64,000 bases of DNA, taken from contig PKTR01000001.1 of NCBI GenBank assembly GCA_002869065.1, forward strand, positions 301,118-365,117. Reading direction: 5' to 3'. Source of the stretch: Hyphomicrobiales bacterium. Lineage in GTDB: Bacteria; Pseudomonadota; Alphaproteobacteria; Rhizobiales; Rhodobiaceae. The notes under the pieces are model-generated. The model did not search any database. It was not told where the DNA came from and saw only the letters and a list, made by a program, of their open reading frames with translations. The position numbers and the translations under genes are program-made. Shown one piece after another: positions 50,228-59,093 of the stretch (position 1 is its first letter; the number at the start of each line of letters is the position of its first letter).

Positions 50228-53200
50228 CTATTCGGCGGCTTGTGGCACCGCATCGCCATCATCGGCGGCTTTCGCGGCGGCATCGTTCGCCGCCTCGGGA
50301 GCCTTCGCCGTGGACGCCGCGTCTTCCTCGTCGTCGACCGGCTGTGCGACGAGACCGAACATGCGGCCCCACACCGTCGGCAGCGCCAGCATCGTCGGGA
50401 TGAAGATCAGCGTCAGCAACGTCGAGAAGCCGAGGCCGGCGATCACGGCAGTCGACAACTGAACCCACCAGATCGCGGTGATGCCGCCAACGCTGGTCGT
50501 CTGGTTGAAGAAGTCGAAGCTGACCTGGCTCGCCATCGGCACCAGGCCGGCGATCGTGGTGATGGTGGTCAGCAGGATCGGCCGCAGCCGCTGAGCCGCC
50601 GTCTTCAGCACAGCCTCGACCGTTTCCACACCGTCCTCGCGGAAGCGGTTATAGGTGTCGATCAGCACGATGGCATTGTTGACGACGATGCCGGCCAGCG
50701 CGACCACGCCCGTTCCCGTCATGATGATCGAGAACTTCTGCCCTGTCGCCAGCATGCCGATCAGCACGCCGAACACCGACATCACCACCGTCGAGAGGGT
50801 CAGCAGCGTCTGGTAGTACGAGTTGAACTGCGTCACCAGGATGATGAACATAAGGAACAGCGAGCCGAGCATCGCCTTGCCGAGGAAGTCGCCGGCTTCC
50901 TTCTGGTCCTCGTCGGCGCCGCGGAAGCGGAAGAATATATTGTCCGGCCAGTCCTGCGTCTTCAGCCAGGCATCCAGTTCGCCGACCTTCGCGTCTGGCG
51001 AAACGCCCTGTTCCTTCAAGGCGTTCGCCTTGACGGTCATGGCGTAGAGGCCGTCCTTGCGGGTGATCGAAGACACCTTCGGCTGCGGCGTGCGGGTGAC
51101 GAAATTGGCGATCGGCACGAGGCCGTTCTCTGTCCGCAGTCGCAACTGGTCGAAGCGATCCAGCGTGCGCTGGCTCTCCGGCAGGCGGACGCGGATATCC
51201 ACCTCGTCCTCGGAATCGTCCGGACGGTAGCGGTCGATCAGGAGACCGTTGGTGACGAGCTGCACCATCGACCCAACCGAGGCGATGGCGGCGTTGAAGC
51301 GGCCGGCTTCCTCGCGGTCGATGCTGAGCTGCCATTCGATGCCGGGCAGGGGGCGGCCGTCCTCGATGTCGCGGATGCCGTCCATCGTGTCGACATGGGC
51401 GCGCACCTTGCCGACAATGTTGGTCAGCAGGTCGTAATCTGTTGAGCTGACCTGAAGCTGCAGGTCCTTTCCGCTCGGCGGGCCGCCTTCGATCTTGCGG
51501 ATCTCGACGCGCAACCCGGCAATCGGTCCCGTGCGTGCGCGGATATCCTTGAAGATGTCGACCGCTTTTCGCCGGCAGCAATAGTCCGCGAGCTCGATCT
51601 GCATCTCGCCGATCAGGTCCGCGGGGCGGTCCTGTACGCCGTTGATGATCGAGCCGCCGCTGTCCTGGCCGCTCGGATAGGCCTTGGTGACGACGTTCTT
51701 GATGCCGGGGATCTGAAGCACTTCGCCTTCGACCTCGCCGACAAGCGCGCTGGCCTCGCTCGCCGACAAATTGCCGCGTGCCGAGACGAGCACGACGGCG
51801 ACGTCCGGCTCTTCCTCGACGAAGAACTCGACGCCGGCATTGTTGGCGCTGAAGGTGGTGAACACCACCGCGCCGATCGCGATCATGGCGACGATGACGA
51901 CGACATTGCCGGCCGGATGCGTGACCAGCGGCGCGATGAAGCGTAGATAGGCGCCGGTCATTCCGCCGATCAGCTCAGGATGGAAATGCCCCGGCCCGGA
52001 AAGCCGCTGAGCGGCTTCCATGTCGCGCGCCGCGCGTTGCCGGGCTCGCCGCTTCTGCCACACGACGAGCGGGCGCAGAACCGGACGCAGCAGGAAGGTG
52101 AGGGCGATGCCACCGATGATCAGAATGGCGAGCGGCAGGGCCTTCGCAATCGCGCCGGTTCCGTCGCCAAGGCCAAGCGCGCCCGCAACCGCGGGCAGGG
52201 CGCCGGAAACGACGATTGCGCCGACGGCGGCTGTGGCAAAGCCGACCGCAAGGCTGATCATGCCGAGAGCGCGGCGCCCGAACCAGCCCGACAGGCGGGC
52301 AACGATGGCGCCCGTCGCCGGCAGGAACAGCATCGCGGTCACCAGCGCAGCCGACAGCACGATGATCACCATGATCGGCAGGTAGCTCATGAACTCGCCG
52401 GAAACGCCGGGCCACAGCAGCATCGGCAGGAAGGCGGCGAGCGTCGTTGCGGTCGATGACACGATCGGCCACAGCATCAGCTTGGCGGCGCGGATATAGG
52501 CCTCGTCCGGCTCCATGCCTTCGGCCATTTTCCGGTCGGCGTATTCGACGACGACGATGGCACCGTCGACCAGCATGCCGACGGTCAGCACCAGGCCGAA
52601 CATGACCATCATGTTCACCGTCATGCCGGCGAAGCCGAGGATCAGGAAGCCGATCATGAACGAGGTTGGGATCGCCGCGCCAACGAGCAGCGCGGAGCGC
52701 ATGCCGAGCGCGCCGACGACGAGCACCATGACGAGGAAGACGGCCGTCATGATCGCCGACTCCAGCGAGCTGTGCACCTCGTTGATGAAACTCGACTGGT
52801 CGAGCAGGTAGTTGACCTTGATGGTCTTCGGCCAGCTTTTCACGAAGTCGTCGACGACCTTCCGCACCTGATCGTTGTTGTCGATGATGTTGGTGCCGAG
52901 CCGCTTGACCACCTCGATGGCGATTGCCTGCTGCCCGTTCACCTTGGTGATCGAGGTGCGGTCCTTGAAGGTGCGGCGGATTTCGGCGACGTCGCCGAGT
53001 GTCACGACACCCTCGCCGTTCTGCTTGATCGGCAGCGCGTAGACGTCGGCGCGGCTTTCGATGAGGCCGGGAACCTTGACGTTGAAGCGGCCCTTGCCGG
53101 TGTCGAGGAAGCCGGCGGGGACGAGCTGGTTGTTGCGCGTCAGCGCATTCAGCAGTTCCTGCTGGGTGACATCATAGGACTCGAGCTTCATCGTATCGAT

Positions 53201-53758
53201 GAGCACTTCGAGCATTTCCTCGCGGTGGCCGGAGAGATTGGCCTCGAGCACCGTCGGGATCGCCTCGATCTGGTCCTTCAGCTTGCGCGCGTGCGTATAA
53301 AGCGTGCGTTCCGGCACATTGCCCGACAGCGTCACAACGATGGTCGGAACGAGGCTGAAATTGGTCTCGGTGATGGTCGGCTCGTCCGCCTCCTCGGGCA
53401 GCTCCGCCTTTGCCTGGTCGACCTTGTCGCGGACGTCGGCAAGCGCCTCGTCCTTGTCGAAATCAACAGTGAATTCAAGGATGATCGCCGCGTGGCCTTC
53501 CGAGGCGACGGCGGTGATTTCCTTCAGCCCGTCGAGACCGCGCAGGGCGGTTTCCATCGGCCGCACCAAGAGGCGCTCGGAATCTTCCGGCGAAATGCCC
53601 TGTTGCGGCACCGAGACGATGAACACCGGCACGTCGATGTCCGGGTTCGCGTCCTTCGGAATGCTGGTGTAGGCGACGATGCCGGCGATCACCATCGCGA
53701 CCATCAGCGTGAGGATCGAGCGTGGCCGCCTGAGCGCGGATTCGAGCGGTCCCGTCAT
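50228..53758 (-). CDS. RND efflux transporter permease
   Basis: This inner-membrane proton antiporter of the RND superfamily (AcrB/HAE1-like) is 1176 residues long, longer than the usual 1030-1050. The transmembrane proton-relay motif reads MLVDGAIVVVEY (D398-G399), with glycine replacing the second aspartate. Two extra hydrophobic stretches (about 499-520 and 538-560) sit in the central cytoplasmic loop after TM6. A Cys-Cys pair lies at 727-728. The acidic/Ala C-terminal tail is low-complexity. It overlaps the adaptor by four bases (ATGA). Confidence 0.92.
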   Translation of the reverse strand: MTGPLESALRRPRSILTLMVAMVIAGIVAYTSIPKDANPDIDVPVFIVSVPQQGISPEDSERLLVRPMETALRGLDGLKEITAVASEGHAAIILEFTVDFDKDEALADVRDKVDQAKAELPEEADEPTITETNFSLVPTIVVTLSGNVPERTLYTHARKLKDQIEAIPTVLEANLSGHREEMLEVLIDTMKLESYDVTQQELLNALTRNNQLVPAGFLDTGKGRFNVKVPGLIESRADVYALPIKQNGEGVVTLGDVAEIRRTFKDRTSITKVNGQQAIAIEVVKRLGTNIIDNNDQVRKVVDDFVKSWPKTIKVNYLLDQSSFINEVHSSLESAIMTAVFLVMVLVVGALGMRSALLVGAAIPTSFMIGFLILGFAGMTVNMMVMFGLVLTVGMLVDGAIVVVEYADRKMAEGMEPDEAYIRAAKLMLWPIVSSTATTLAAFLPMLLWPGVSGEFMSYLPIMVIIVLSAALVTAMLFLPATGAIVARLSGWFGRRALGMISLAVGFATAAVGAIVVSGALPAVAGALGLGDGTGAIAKALPLAILIIGGIALTFLLRPVLRPLVVWQKRRARQRAARDMEAAQRLSGPGHFHPELIGGMTGAYLRFIAPLVTHPAGNVVVIVAMIAIGAVVFTTFSANNAGVEFFVEEEPDVAVVLVSARGNLSASEASALVGEVEGEVLQIPGIKNVVTKAYPSGQDSGGSIINGVQDRPADLIGEMQIELADYCCRRKAVDIFKDIRARTGPIAGLRVEIRKIEGGPPSGKDLQLQVSSTDYDLLTNIVGKVRAHVDTMDGIRDIEDGRPLPGIEWQLSIDREEAGRFNAAIASVGSMVQLVTNGLLIDRYRPDDSEDEVDIRVRLPESQRTLDRFDQLRLRTENGLVPIANFVTRTPQPKVSSITRKDGLYAMTVKANALKEQGVSPDAKVGELDAWLKTQDWPDNIFFRFRGADEDQKEAGDFLGKAMLGSLFLMFIILVTQFNSYYQTLLTLSTVVMSVFGVLIGMLATGQKFSIIMTGTGVVALAGIVVNNAIVLIDTYNRFREDGVETVEAVLKTAAQRLRPILLTTITTIAGLVPMASQVSFDFFNQTTSVGGITAIWWVQLSTAVIAGLGFSTLLTLIFIPTMLALPTVWGRMFGLVAQPVDDEEDAASTAKAPEAANDAAAKAADDGDAVPQAAE

Positions 53759-54897
53759 GACCGGGTCTCCTTGGCCTTCGGTGCGCTGGCAGCCGCCTTG
53801 GCGTCATCCGCGGCGACCGGAGCGACGATTTCGCCCTCGGCGACGTAGTCCTGGCCGACCGTGATCAGCGTGACCGTGTCGGGCAGGCCGGCAACCCAGG
53901 TGCCTTCATCGGTGTTGCCGAGGATCGTGACGGGGAAGAATTTCACGGCGTTGCTATCGTCGATGGAGCGCACGCCGACGCTGCCGTCATCGGCCAGCAC
54001 CAGCAGCGACGACGACAGGACATGGGCCTTGGTCGGCGGCAGGGTGACAAAGGCCGATGCCGTCACGCCGTCGCGCAGCAGCCCGTTGGCATTGTCGATC
54101 TCGATCTCGACGCGGAAGGTGCGCGTTTGCGCGTCCGCCGAATGCGAGATGAACCGGATCTTGCCGTCGGCGGTCTGGCCGTCGACCAGTTCGACGTGCG
54201 CGTCCATGCCGAGCGACAGAGCACCGACATCGCGCTCCGAGACCTGGCCGGTGATCAGCATCGGATCGGCATTGAGCACGGTCGCGCAAACCGAGCCGGT
54301 GCTCAGCGTCTCGCCGATCTCGATCAGCGGCGTCTCGACGATGCCGTCGGAAGGGGAGGTGATGCGGGTGCGGGAGAGTTCGACCTCGGCCTCGGTGACG
54401 GCTGCGGCTGCCGCATCATGCGTTGCTTTCAGCGCGCGCAGTTTGGTTTCTGCGGTGAAGCCCTTCTTGATCAGCTCGCTGGCAGCCTCGTAGTCCAGTT
54501 GCGTCTGGGCGAGTTGCGCGCGGGCCTGCATCACGCGCGCCTCGCGCGCCGCCGTGTCGATGCGACACAACAGATCGCCCTTTTTGACGATGTCGCCTTC
54601 GGTGACCGGCCGCTCGACGACCAGACCGGCTGTTTCCGCACGCACGGCAAGCCGTGCCTCGGCCTCCGTGCGGCCGCGGATTTCCAGCTCGGCGCGCCGT
54701 TCGCCCGCCGTGAAGGTGGCAACCCGCACGCGGAACGGCTCATTGTCGGCGCGTGCAAGCCGCGTCGCGGGGGCTTCCGCGTCGGAGCCGGTATCGCTCT
54801 GGCCGCCGATCACGAGGTTGCCCGTTCCCATCCACACGCCAACGGCGCCAACAATCGCCAGGGCCGTTATGTGCGACCAACGAATGCCCATTACCAT
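53755..54897 (-). CDS. RND efflux periplasmic adaptor
   Basis: The 380-residue membrane-fusion protein bridges the permease to an outer-membrane channel. A membrane anchor or signal near residues 8-26 precedes lipoyl half-motifs and an alpha hairpin (AREARVMQARAQLAQTQLDY). The beta-barrel domain follows, with DGIVETPLIEIGE. No lipobox cysteine is seen. No outer-membrane factor gene is nearby, so one encoded elsewhere is probably used. Confidence 0.93.
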   Translation of the reverse strand: MVMGIRWSHITALAIVGAVGVWMGTGNLVIGGQSDTGSDAEAPATRLARADNEPFRVRVATFTAGERRAELEIRGRTEAEARLAVRAETAGLVVERPVTEGDIVKKGDLLCRIDTAAREARVMQARAQLAQTQLDYEAASELIKKGFTAETKLRALKATHDAAAAAVTEAEVELSRTRITSPSDGIVETPLIEIGETLSTGSVCATVLNADPMLITGQVSERDVGALSLGMDAHVELVDGQTADGKIRFISHSADAQTRTFRVEIEIDNANGLLRDGVTASAFVTLPPTKAHVLSSSLLVLADDGSVGVRSIDDSNAVKFFPVTILGNTDEGTWVAGLPDTVTLITVGQDYVAEGEIVAPVAADDAKAAASAPKAKETRS

Positions 54898-54923
54898 GAC
54901 TTGGTTCTCCGGCCTTTTCGGGA

Positions 54924-55478
54924 CTATTCCGCGGCTTCTTTGGCCGCGTCGCCCGATTTTGTTCCTGCGATTTCCTCAAGCTCGAAGCGGGAGCCTTCGA
55001 GCTGGGCGATCGCGCATGATTTGCAGGAAATGCCGTAGCGCAGCGCCCAGCGCCCGCCGGCATGTTCCGTCGCTGCATAAATCTCCTGCAGCGTTTTCAT
55101 TTCCTCGCGCATCGACTCGATGCGCTCGTCGATCATCGCCGTGATCTTCTCCTTCGGCAGGATGTCGGCGAACATCGCCACGAGCAGGAACTCGGAGCGG
55201 AAGATGTCACGCCCCGGCGGTTCCGCGAGCGCATTTTCCAGCTCTTTGCGCCCGCACTCGGTAATCGAGTAGATCTTGCGCGGCGGTTTGCCCGCATGCA
55301 GCTCCTGACGGACGGTGACGCAACCATCGGCCTCCAGCCGGGCGAGGGCGGGGTAGATGGAACCGAAGCTCGCATCGACGAAGTAGCTGTATTTCCCTTC
55401 CACCGAAGCTTTCTTGATCTCGTAGCCGGTGGCCTCGTCGAAATAGAGGATCGCCAGACAAAGGGTGCGTACGTTCAT
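54924..55478 (-). CDS. PadR-family transcriptional regulator
   Basis: The 184-residue regulator starts MNVRTLCLAILYFDEATGYEI and contains a winged helix with the recognition segment SFGSIYPALARLEADG. A C-terminal coiled-coil dimer domain follows. A CxxC pair (C152, C155 in ISCKSC) near the C-terminus is not a general feature of PadR and could sense redox state or metal. It is 26 bases upstream of the adaptor and read in the same direction, so it likely autoregulates and controls the pump. Confidence 0.9.
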   Translation of the reverse strand: MNVRTLCLAILYFDEATGYEIKKASVEGKYSYFVDASFGSIYPALARLEADGCVTVRQELHAGKPPRKIYSITECGRKELENALAEPPGRDIFRSEFLLVAMFADILPKEKITAMIDERIESMREEMKTLQEIYAATEHAGGRWALRYGISCKSCAIAQLEGSRFELEEIAGTKSGDAAKEAAE

Positions 55479-55863
55479 CGATGCTGCCTTGCCGGTTGTG
55501 ATTTCCGTGCCGTCTCGGGCGGCGTGGCCGCGGCTCCGCGGCCCATATGCTGATCCGGTATATGTCAGGAACACATATATCGAAACGATATAGATATCGC
55601 CGGATATATGCTTGTCCGATATATGTCAACAAAAAAGGACAGAAATCCTTGCGCTGTCCCGGGCATCACAGAGGCGGCGATGGCGAGTTTCATTTGCAGC
55701 TGCGCTCTGGCCGTTTGGCGGGCATGACACGGGGTCGGGCGGCGGCGCGGCAAATTGGCGGAAAAAAGGGACTCGACGGTTTTCTCCGGCTTGCTAATAT
55801 TCCTCATGTGGCATGCATGATTTGCTGTGCCGCGTAGGCAGGCCTTTTCAAAAGAGGATGGCG
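55479..55863. other. Divergent padR/small membrane protein intergenic region
   Basis: This 385-base gap holds the repeat-rich control region described separately and an otherwise featureless stretch (55630-55840). A weak TCGACG-16-TAATAT pair at about 55773-55800 could drive the plus-strand gene. No coding sequence is supported. Confidence 0.6.
55559..55629. promoter_or_regulatory. Repeat-rich operator and promoter of the padR-RND operon
   Basis: An AT-rich 71-base island in GC-rich DNA holds several dyads. TATATGT-N7-ACATATA (55559-55579) contains an ATGT...ACAT pattern like PadR operators, and ATATCG-AAA-CGATAT (55577-55591) overlaps it. Directly repeated GATATATG elements occur near 55603 and 55619. 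A perfect minus-strand -35 TTGACA (55624-55629) lies inside it, with TATATC 15 bases on. This geometry fits repression by the encoded PadR. Confidence 0.7.
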
Positions 55864-56217
55864 ATGACCAAATCGGCGCGGAAACCCTGGAATCCCCTGT
55901 TGAAGCTTCTCTTCATCAACGGTCTTGCCGGCATTCTCGCCGCGGCGGTACTGACTGCCGGTCTCGTCTTCGCCGATGTCGGCGGTTTCGGCCATCTCGT
56001 GTTCAATTCGGCGAGTCCGTTCCTGCCGGTCGCCGTGCTCTTCGCCGGCCTCGCAATCACGCTGGCAAGCGTCGCCATGGGCGTTGCCGTCATGCGGTTG
56101 CCGTTCGATGGCAGCGAACCGGGCTCGCCGCGTCGCATCAAGCCGCAGATCCGCCCCGAACTGGTTGGCGGCAAGCGCGAACTTGCGTTGGCGACCGCCA
56201 AGGGCCGCCGCCGCTAA
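55864..56217 (+). CDS. Small two-helix membrane protein, function unknown
   Basis: The 117-residue protein has a basic N-terminus (KSARKPWNPLLK), two hydrophobic segments at about residues 12-34 and 45-68, and a basic C-terminal tail. The ATG at 55864 is 6 bases after AAAGAGG; an ATG at 55858 is also possible. I do not recognise a domain. It diverges from the padR-RND operon, shares its control region, and is convergent with the sugar kinase gene. Confidence 0.7.
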   Translation: MTKSARKPWNPLLKLLFINGLAGILAAAVLTAGLVFADVGGFGHLVFNSASPFLPVAVLFAGLAITLASVAMGVAVMRLPFDGSEPGSPRRIKPQIRPELVGGKRELALATAKGRRR

Positions 56218-56273
56218 ACACCGAACCGGAGTGCGGCCGGGGTCTCGGGAACCCGACGCCGAGGCCGGCAATC

Positions 56274-57215
56274 TCAATCCATCAATTCGTGCCGCCAGGG
56301 CATGTCTGCGCCTGCACGCCCGCAGACCAGTGCCGCGCATCGCCGCGCAAGCGCGAAGCTCTCCTCGAGGTTTTCAACGCCAAGGCCGGAAAGCCCGTCC
56401 TCGCTAAAGGCACCGTGGTCGTCGAGTCCGGCGAGGAAACCGGCCATGAAGGCATCGCCTGAGCCGATCGTGTCGATCAAGAAGGTCGGCGGTGCCGGCT
56501 TGGTGACGTCGTAGCCGGCCGAGGCAATCCGCGCACCCTTCGCGCCGAGCGTGACGATCGCCAGCGCCGCACCGGCTTCCAGCCAGGCTTCCACCATGTA
56601 GTCGTGCGTAACATCCGGGTACAGCCAGGCGAGGTCTTCCGCGCTCGCCTTGATGATGTCGGCGACTTCCATCATCCGCGTGAGCCGCTCGCGATAGGCG
56701 GGTTCGTCCTCGACCAGCGATGGCCGCACATTGAGGTCGAGCGAGATCAATCTGTGTTCGGCTTCCTCGATCACCATTTCCTCGACCAGAGAGCCAACCG
56801 GCTCGGTGCCGAGCACGTAGGAGCCGACGTGGAGCAGCGAAATCTCGTCGCTCAGGTCTGTAATGTCGGCGGGATCGAAATAGCGGCCGGCTGATGCCGT
56901 ATCGAAAAACGCGTAGCGCGGCTCGCCGTCGATCGTGTCGATGAAGGACAGCGTCGAGGGAAGCGGCGAGCGCACCACCCGGTCGAGATTGACGTCGGCC
57001 TCGGCGAGAGCGTCGAGAAAACCCTTGCCGAACAGATCTGTCGAAATCGCCCAGGAATAGGCCACCGGCGTTCCAAGGCGCCCAAGCCCGAGCGCCACGT
57101 TGAACGGCGACCCGCCAAGCGTCGGCCGAAAGCTGTGGTTGATCGAGCCGGCGGGTTTGGCCCCGGTTGATTGCGCAAGAAAATCGACAACGGCTTCGCC
57201 GACGACCAGAATCAC
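56274..57215 (-). CDS. PfkB-family carbohydrate kinase
   Basis: The 313-residue ribokinase-like kinase phosphorylates a sugar, probably fructose. It has the N-terminal GGSPFNVALGLGRLG and the C-terminal PfkB signature DTIGSGDAFMAGFL, whose aspartate is the catalytic base. The substrate is inferred from similarity to fructokinases. It stands between the membrane protein and divergent paaX, unrelated to phenylacetate breakdown as far as known. Confidence 0.88.
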   Translation of the reverse strand: MILVVGEAVVDFLAQSTGAKPAGSINHSFRPTLGGSPFNVALGLGRLGTPVAYSWAISTDLFGKGFLDALAEADVNLDRVVRSPLPSTLSFIDTIDGEPRYAFFDTASAGRYFDPADITDLSDEISLLHVGSYVLGTEPVGSLVEEMVIEEAEHRLISLDLNVRPSLVEDEPAYRERLTRMMEVADIIKASAEDLAWLYPDVTHDYMVEAWLEAGAALAIVTLGAKGARIASAGYDVTKPAPPTFLIDTIGSGDAFMAGFLAGLDDHGAFSEDGLSGLGVENLEESFALARRCAALVCGRAGADMPWRHELMD

Positions 57216-57348
57216 GAAAAGTCACTCCCGACAGACATCGCGCCACTGAAACCGGAGGTCCGTTGCCGATGCAAGACCGAATGGGCCCGCACCGCTCTGC
57301 TTTTGCGCCACAGTTGCGAAAAGGCGTGGCCGCGCCTATCCAAGAGGC

Positions 57349-58263
57349 ATGACCACGACCGAAGCCGCCAGCGGGGCGGCCACCGCCATCGATCCTGCCG
57401 TAGCGCGCCTGGTTGACCATTTTCAGGCACGCACGCCGATTCGCGCCTGGTCGTTGATCGTCACCGTCTATGGCGACGCCATCGTGCCGCGCGGCGGCGT
57501 GTTGTGGCTCGGCTCGCTGATCGATCTGCTCGACGTCTTCGGCGTCGCGCCGGGTCTGGTGCGCACCGCCGTGTCGCGCCTGACCGCCGACGACTGGCTG
57601 ATGCGCACCCGCGTTGGCCGCAAGAGCTACTACCGGCTGTCGCCGCGCGGCCGTGCTGCCTTTGCCGAGGCGACGCGGCGAATCTATTTCGCCCGCAACG
57701 AGCCGTGGGACGGGCGCTTCCATCTTGCCATTCTCGATGATGGCGGTGAGGGCAACCGTTCCGCCGTGCGCCGCAGCCTTGAGGAAGCCGGCTTCGGTGC
57801 GGTGGCGCCAACCGTGATGATCGCGCCGTCGGGGCGCACGCGCCCAGAACCGGGGCTCGACTACATCCTGATGGAGGGAACCGCCGTTCCCGGCGGCGAC
57901 GCACGGCGGCTTGCCGAGCGCGCCTGGCCGCTTGAGCGTATTGCAGCCGGCTACGAACGTTTCATCGCGCAGTTCGAGCCGCTCGCCGAAGCGCTTGAGG
58001 AGCGCGACCGCCTGTCGCCGCTCGATGCCGTCATCGCCCGCATCCTGCTGGTGCACGAGTTCCGCCGCATCATCCTGCGCGATCCCGAACTGCCGGCGGC
58101 ATTGTTGCCGGAAAACTGGCCCGGCAGTCGCGCCCGCGCATTGAGCGCGCGGCTCTACAAGCGGCTGGTCAACGGCTCGGAAAGCTGGCTCGACCGCCAT
58201 GCCTTTTCCGAGGACGGCCGCCTGCCGCCGCCCGAGCCGGCCTTTTTCGAGCGCTTCGCATGA
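57349..58263 (+). CDS. paaX: Phenylacetate regulator PaaX
   Basis: PaaX represses paa genes until phenylacetyl-CoA binds. The 304-residue product has an N-terminal winged helix (LVRTAVSRLTADDWL) and the conserved arginine-rich wing TRVGRKSYYRLSPRG. A long PaaX C-terminal domain follows, including LVHEFRRIILRDPELP and LPENWPG. The identity rests on these family motifs and the paaK-paaG genes nearby. Its stop overlaps the start of the pseudouridine synthase gene (ATGA). Confidence 0.92.
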   Translation: MTTTEAASGAATAIDPAVARLVDHFQARTPIRAWSLIVTVYGDAIVPRGGVLWLGSLIDLLDVFGVAPGLVRTAVSRLTADDWLMRTRVGRKSYYRLSPRGRAAFAEATRRIYFARNEPWDGRFHLAILDDGGEGNRSAVRRSLEEAGFGAVAPTVMIAPSGRTRPEPGLDYILMEGTAVPGGDARRLAERAWPLERIAAGYERFIAQFEPLAEALEERDRLSPLDAVIARILLVHEFRRIILRDPELPAALLPENWPGSRARALSARLYKRLVNGSESWLDRHAFSEDGRLPPPEPAFFERFA

Positions 58264-59093
58264 CCGAGCGCAATGAACGGCGCGGCCAGAACCCCCGCAA
58301 CAAGTCCGTGCGGCCATCCCGCCCGAGAACGCCGCGCGACGATCGCGCCGAGCGTCCGGCGCGGCCGGAGAGGCCGCCGATAGCCACGCCCGGCATCGAT
58401 CTGCTGCCGCACGTGCTGTTTCGTGACGACAGCCTGATCGTCATCGACAAGCCGGCCGGCATCCCGGTCCATGCGGGGCCGAAGGGCGGCGTGACCATCG
58501 AGCACGGCTTTCCGGCGCTACGCTTCGGCCTGCCGTGGGACCCGCAACTCGGCCACCGGCTCGACAAGGACACATCGGGCTGTCTGGTGCTGGGGCGTGA
58601 TCGCAAGGCGCTCGGCCGCCTCGGCAAGCTGTTCACCGCCAATCGCATTGAAAAGACCTACTGGGCGGTTGTCGAGGGCGGACCGTCGACGGACACGGGC
58701 CGCATCGCGCTGTCGCTGTCGAAGCGGGAAAAGGCGCGCGGCTGGCATATGCGGGTCGACCCGAAGGGCCAGCCGGCGGAGACCTATTTCCGCGTTCTTG
58801 GCCGCTCGGAACGCCTCACATGGCTGGAACTGAAGCCGAAAACCGGCCGCACCCACCAGCTTCGTGTGCATTGCTCGGCGAAGGGCTGGCCGATCCTCGG
58901 CGACACGGTCTACGCCAAGGCGGGAGCCAGCGCGCCGCGCCTGCATCTCCACGCCCGCTCGATCGAGCTGCCGTTCTATCCGAACGCCAAGTCGGTCCGC
59001 GTCACGGCGCCGGTTCCCGACGACATGATCGAAGCGTTGAAGCTGTGCGGCTGGAAGGGCGAGAGCGCGCGCACGCCGCGCGACAGAACCTAG
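58260..59093 (+). CDS. RluA-family RNA pseudouridine synthase
   Basis: The enzyme isomerises uridine in rRNA or tRNA. The 277-residue protein has a basic, disordered N-terminus of about 50 residues. The catalytic motif GHRLDKDTSG (Asp nucleophile) and TGRTHQLRVHC follow. No S4 domain is seen. The start overlaps the paaX stop, so the two are translationally linked. The gene meets the TetR gene head-on with a four-base overlap. Confidence 0.92.
   Translation: MTERNERRGQNPRNKSVRPSRPRTPRDDRAERPARPERPPIATPGIDLLPHVLFRDDSLIVIDKPAGIPVHAGPKGGVTIEHGFPALRFGLPWDPQLGHRLDKDTSGCLVLGRDRKALGRLGKLFTANRIEKTYWAVVEGGPSTDTGRIALSLSKREKARGWHMRVDPKGQPAETYFRVLGRSERLTWLELKPKTGRTHQLRVHCSAKGWPILGDTVYAKAGASAPRLHLHARSIELPFYPNAKSVRVTAPVPDDMIEALKLCGWKGESARTPRDRT

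Noticed and set aside
57216-57348. PaaX operator between the sugar kinase and paaX
   Set aside because: I found no clear dyad matching PaaX sites in this gap.
56404-58317. Long minus-strand frame over the sugar kinase and paaX
   Set aside because: Arg-rich out-of-frame product overlapping two genes with clear motifs.
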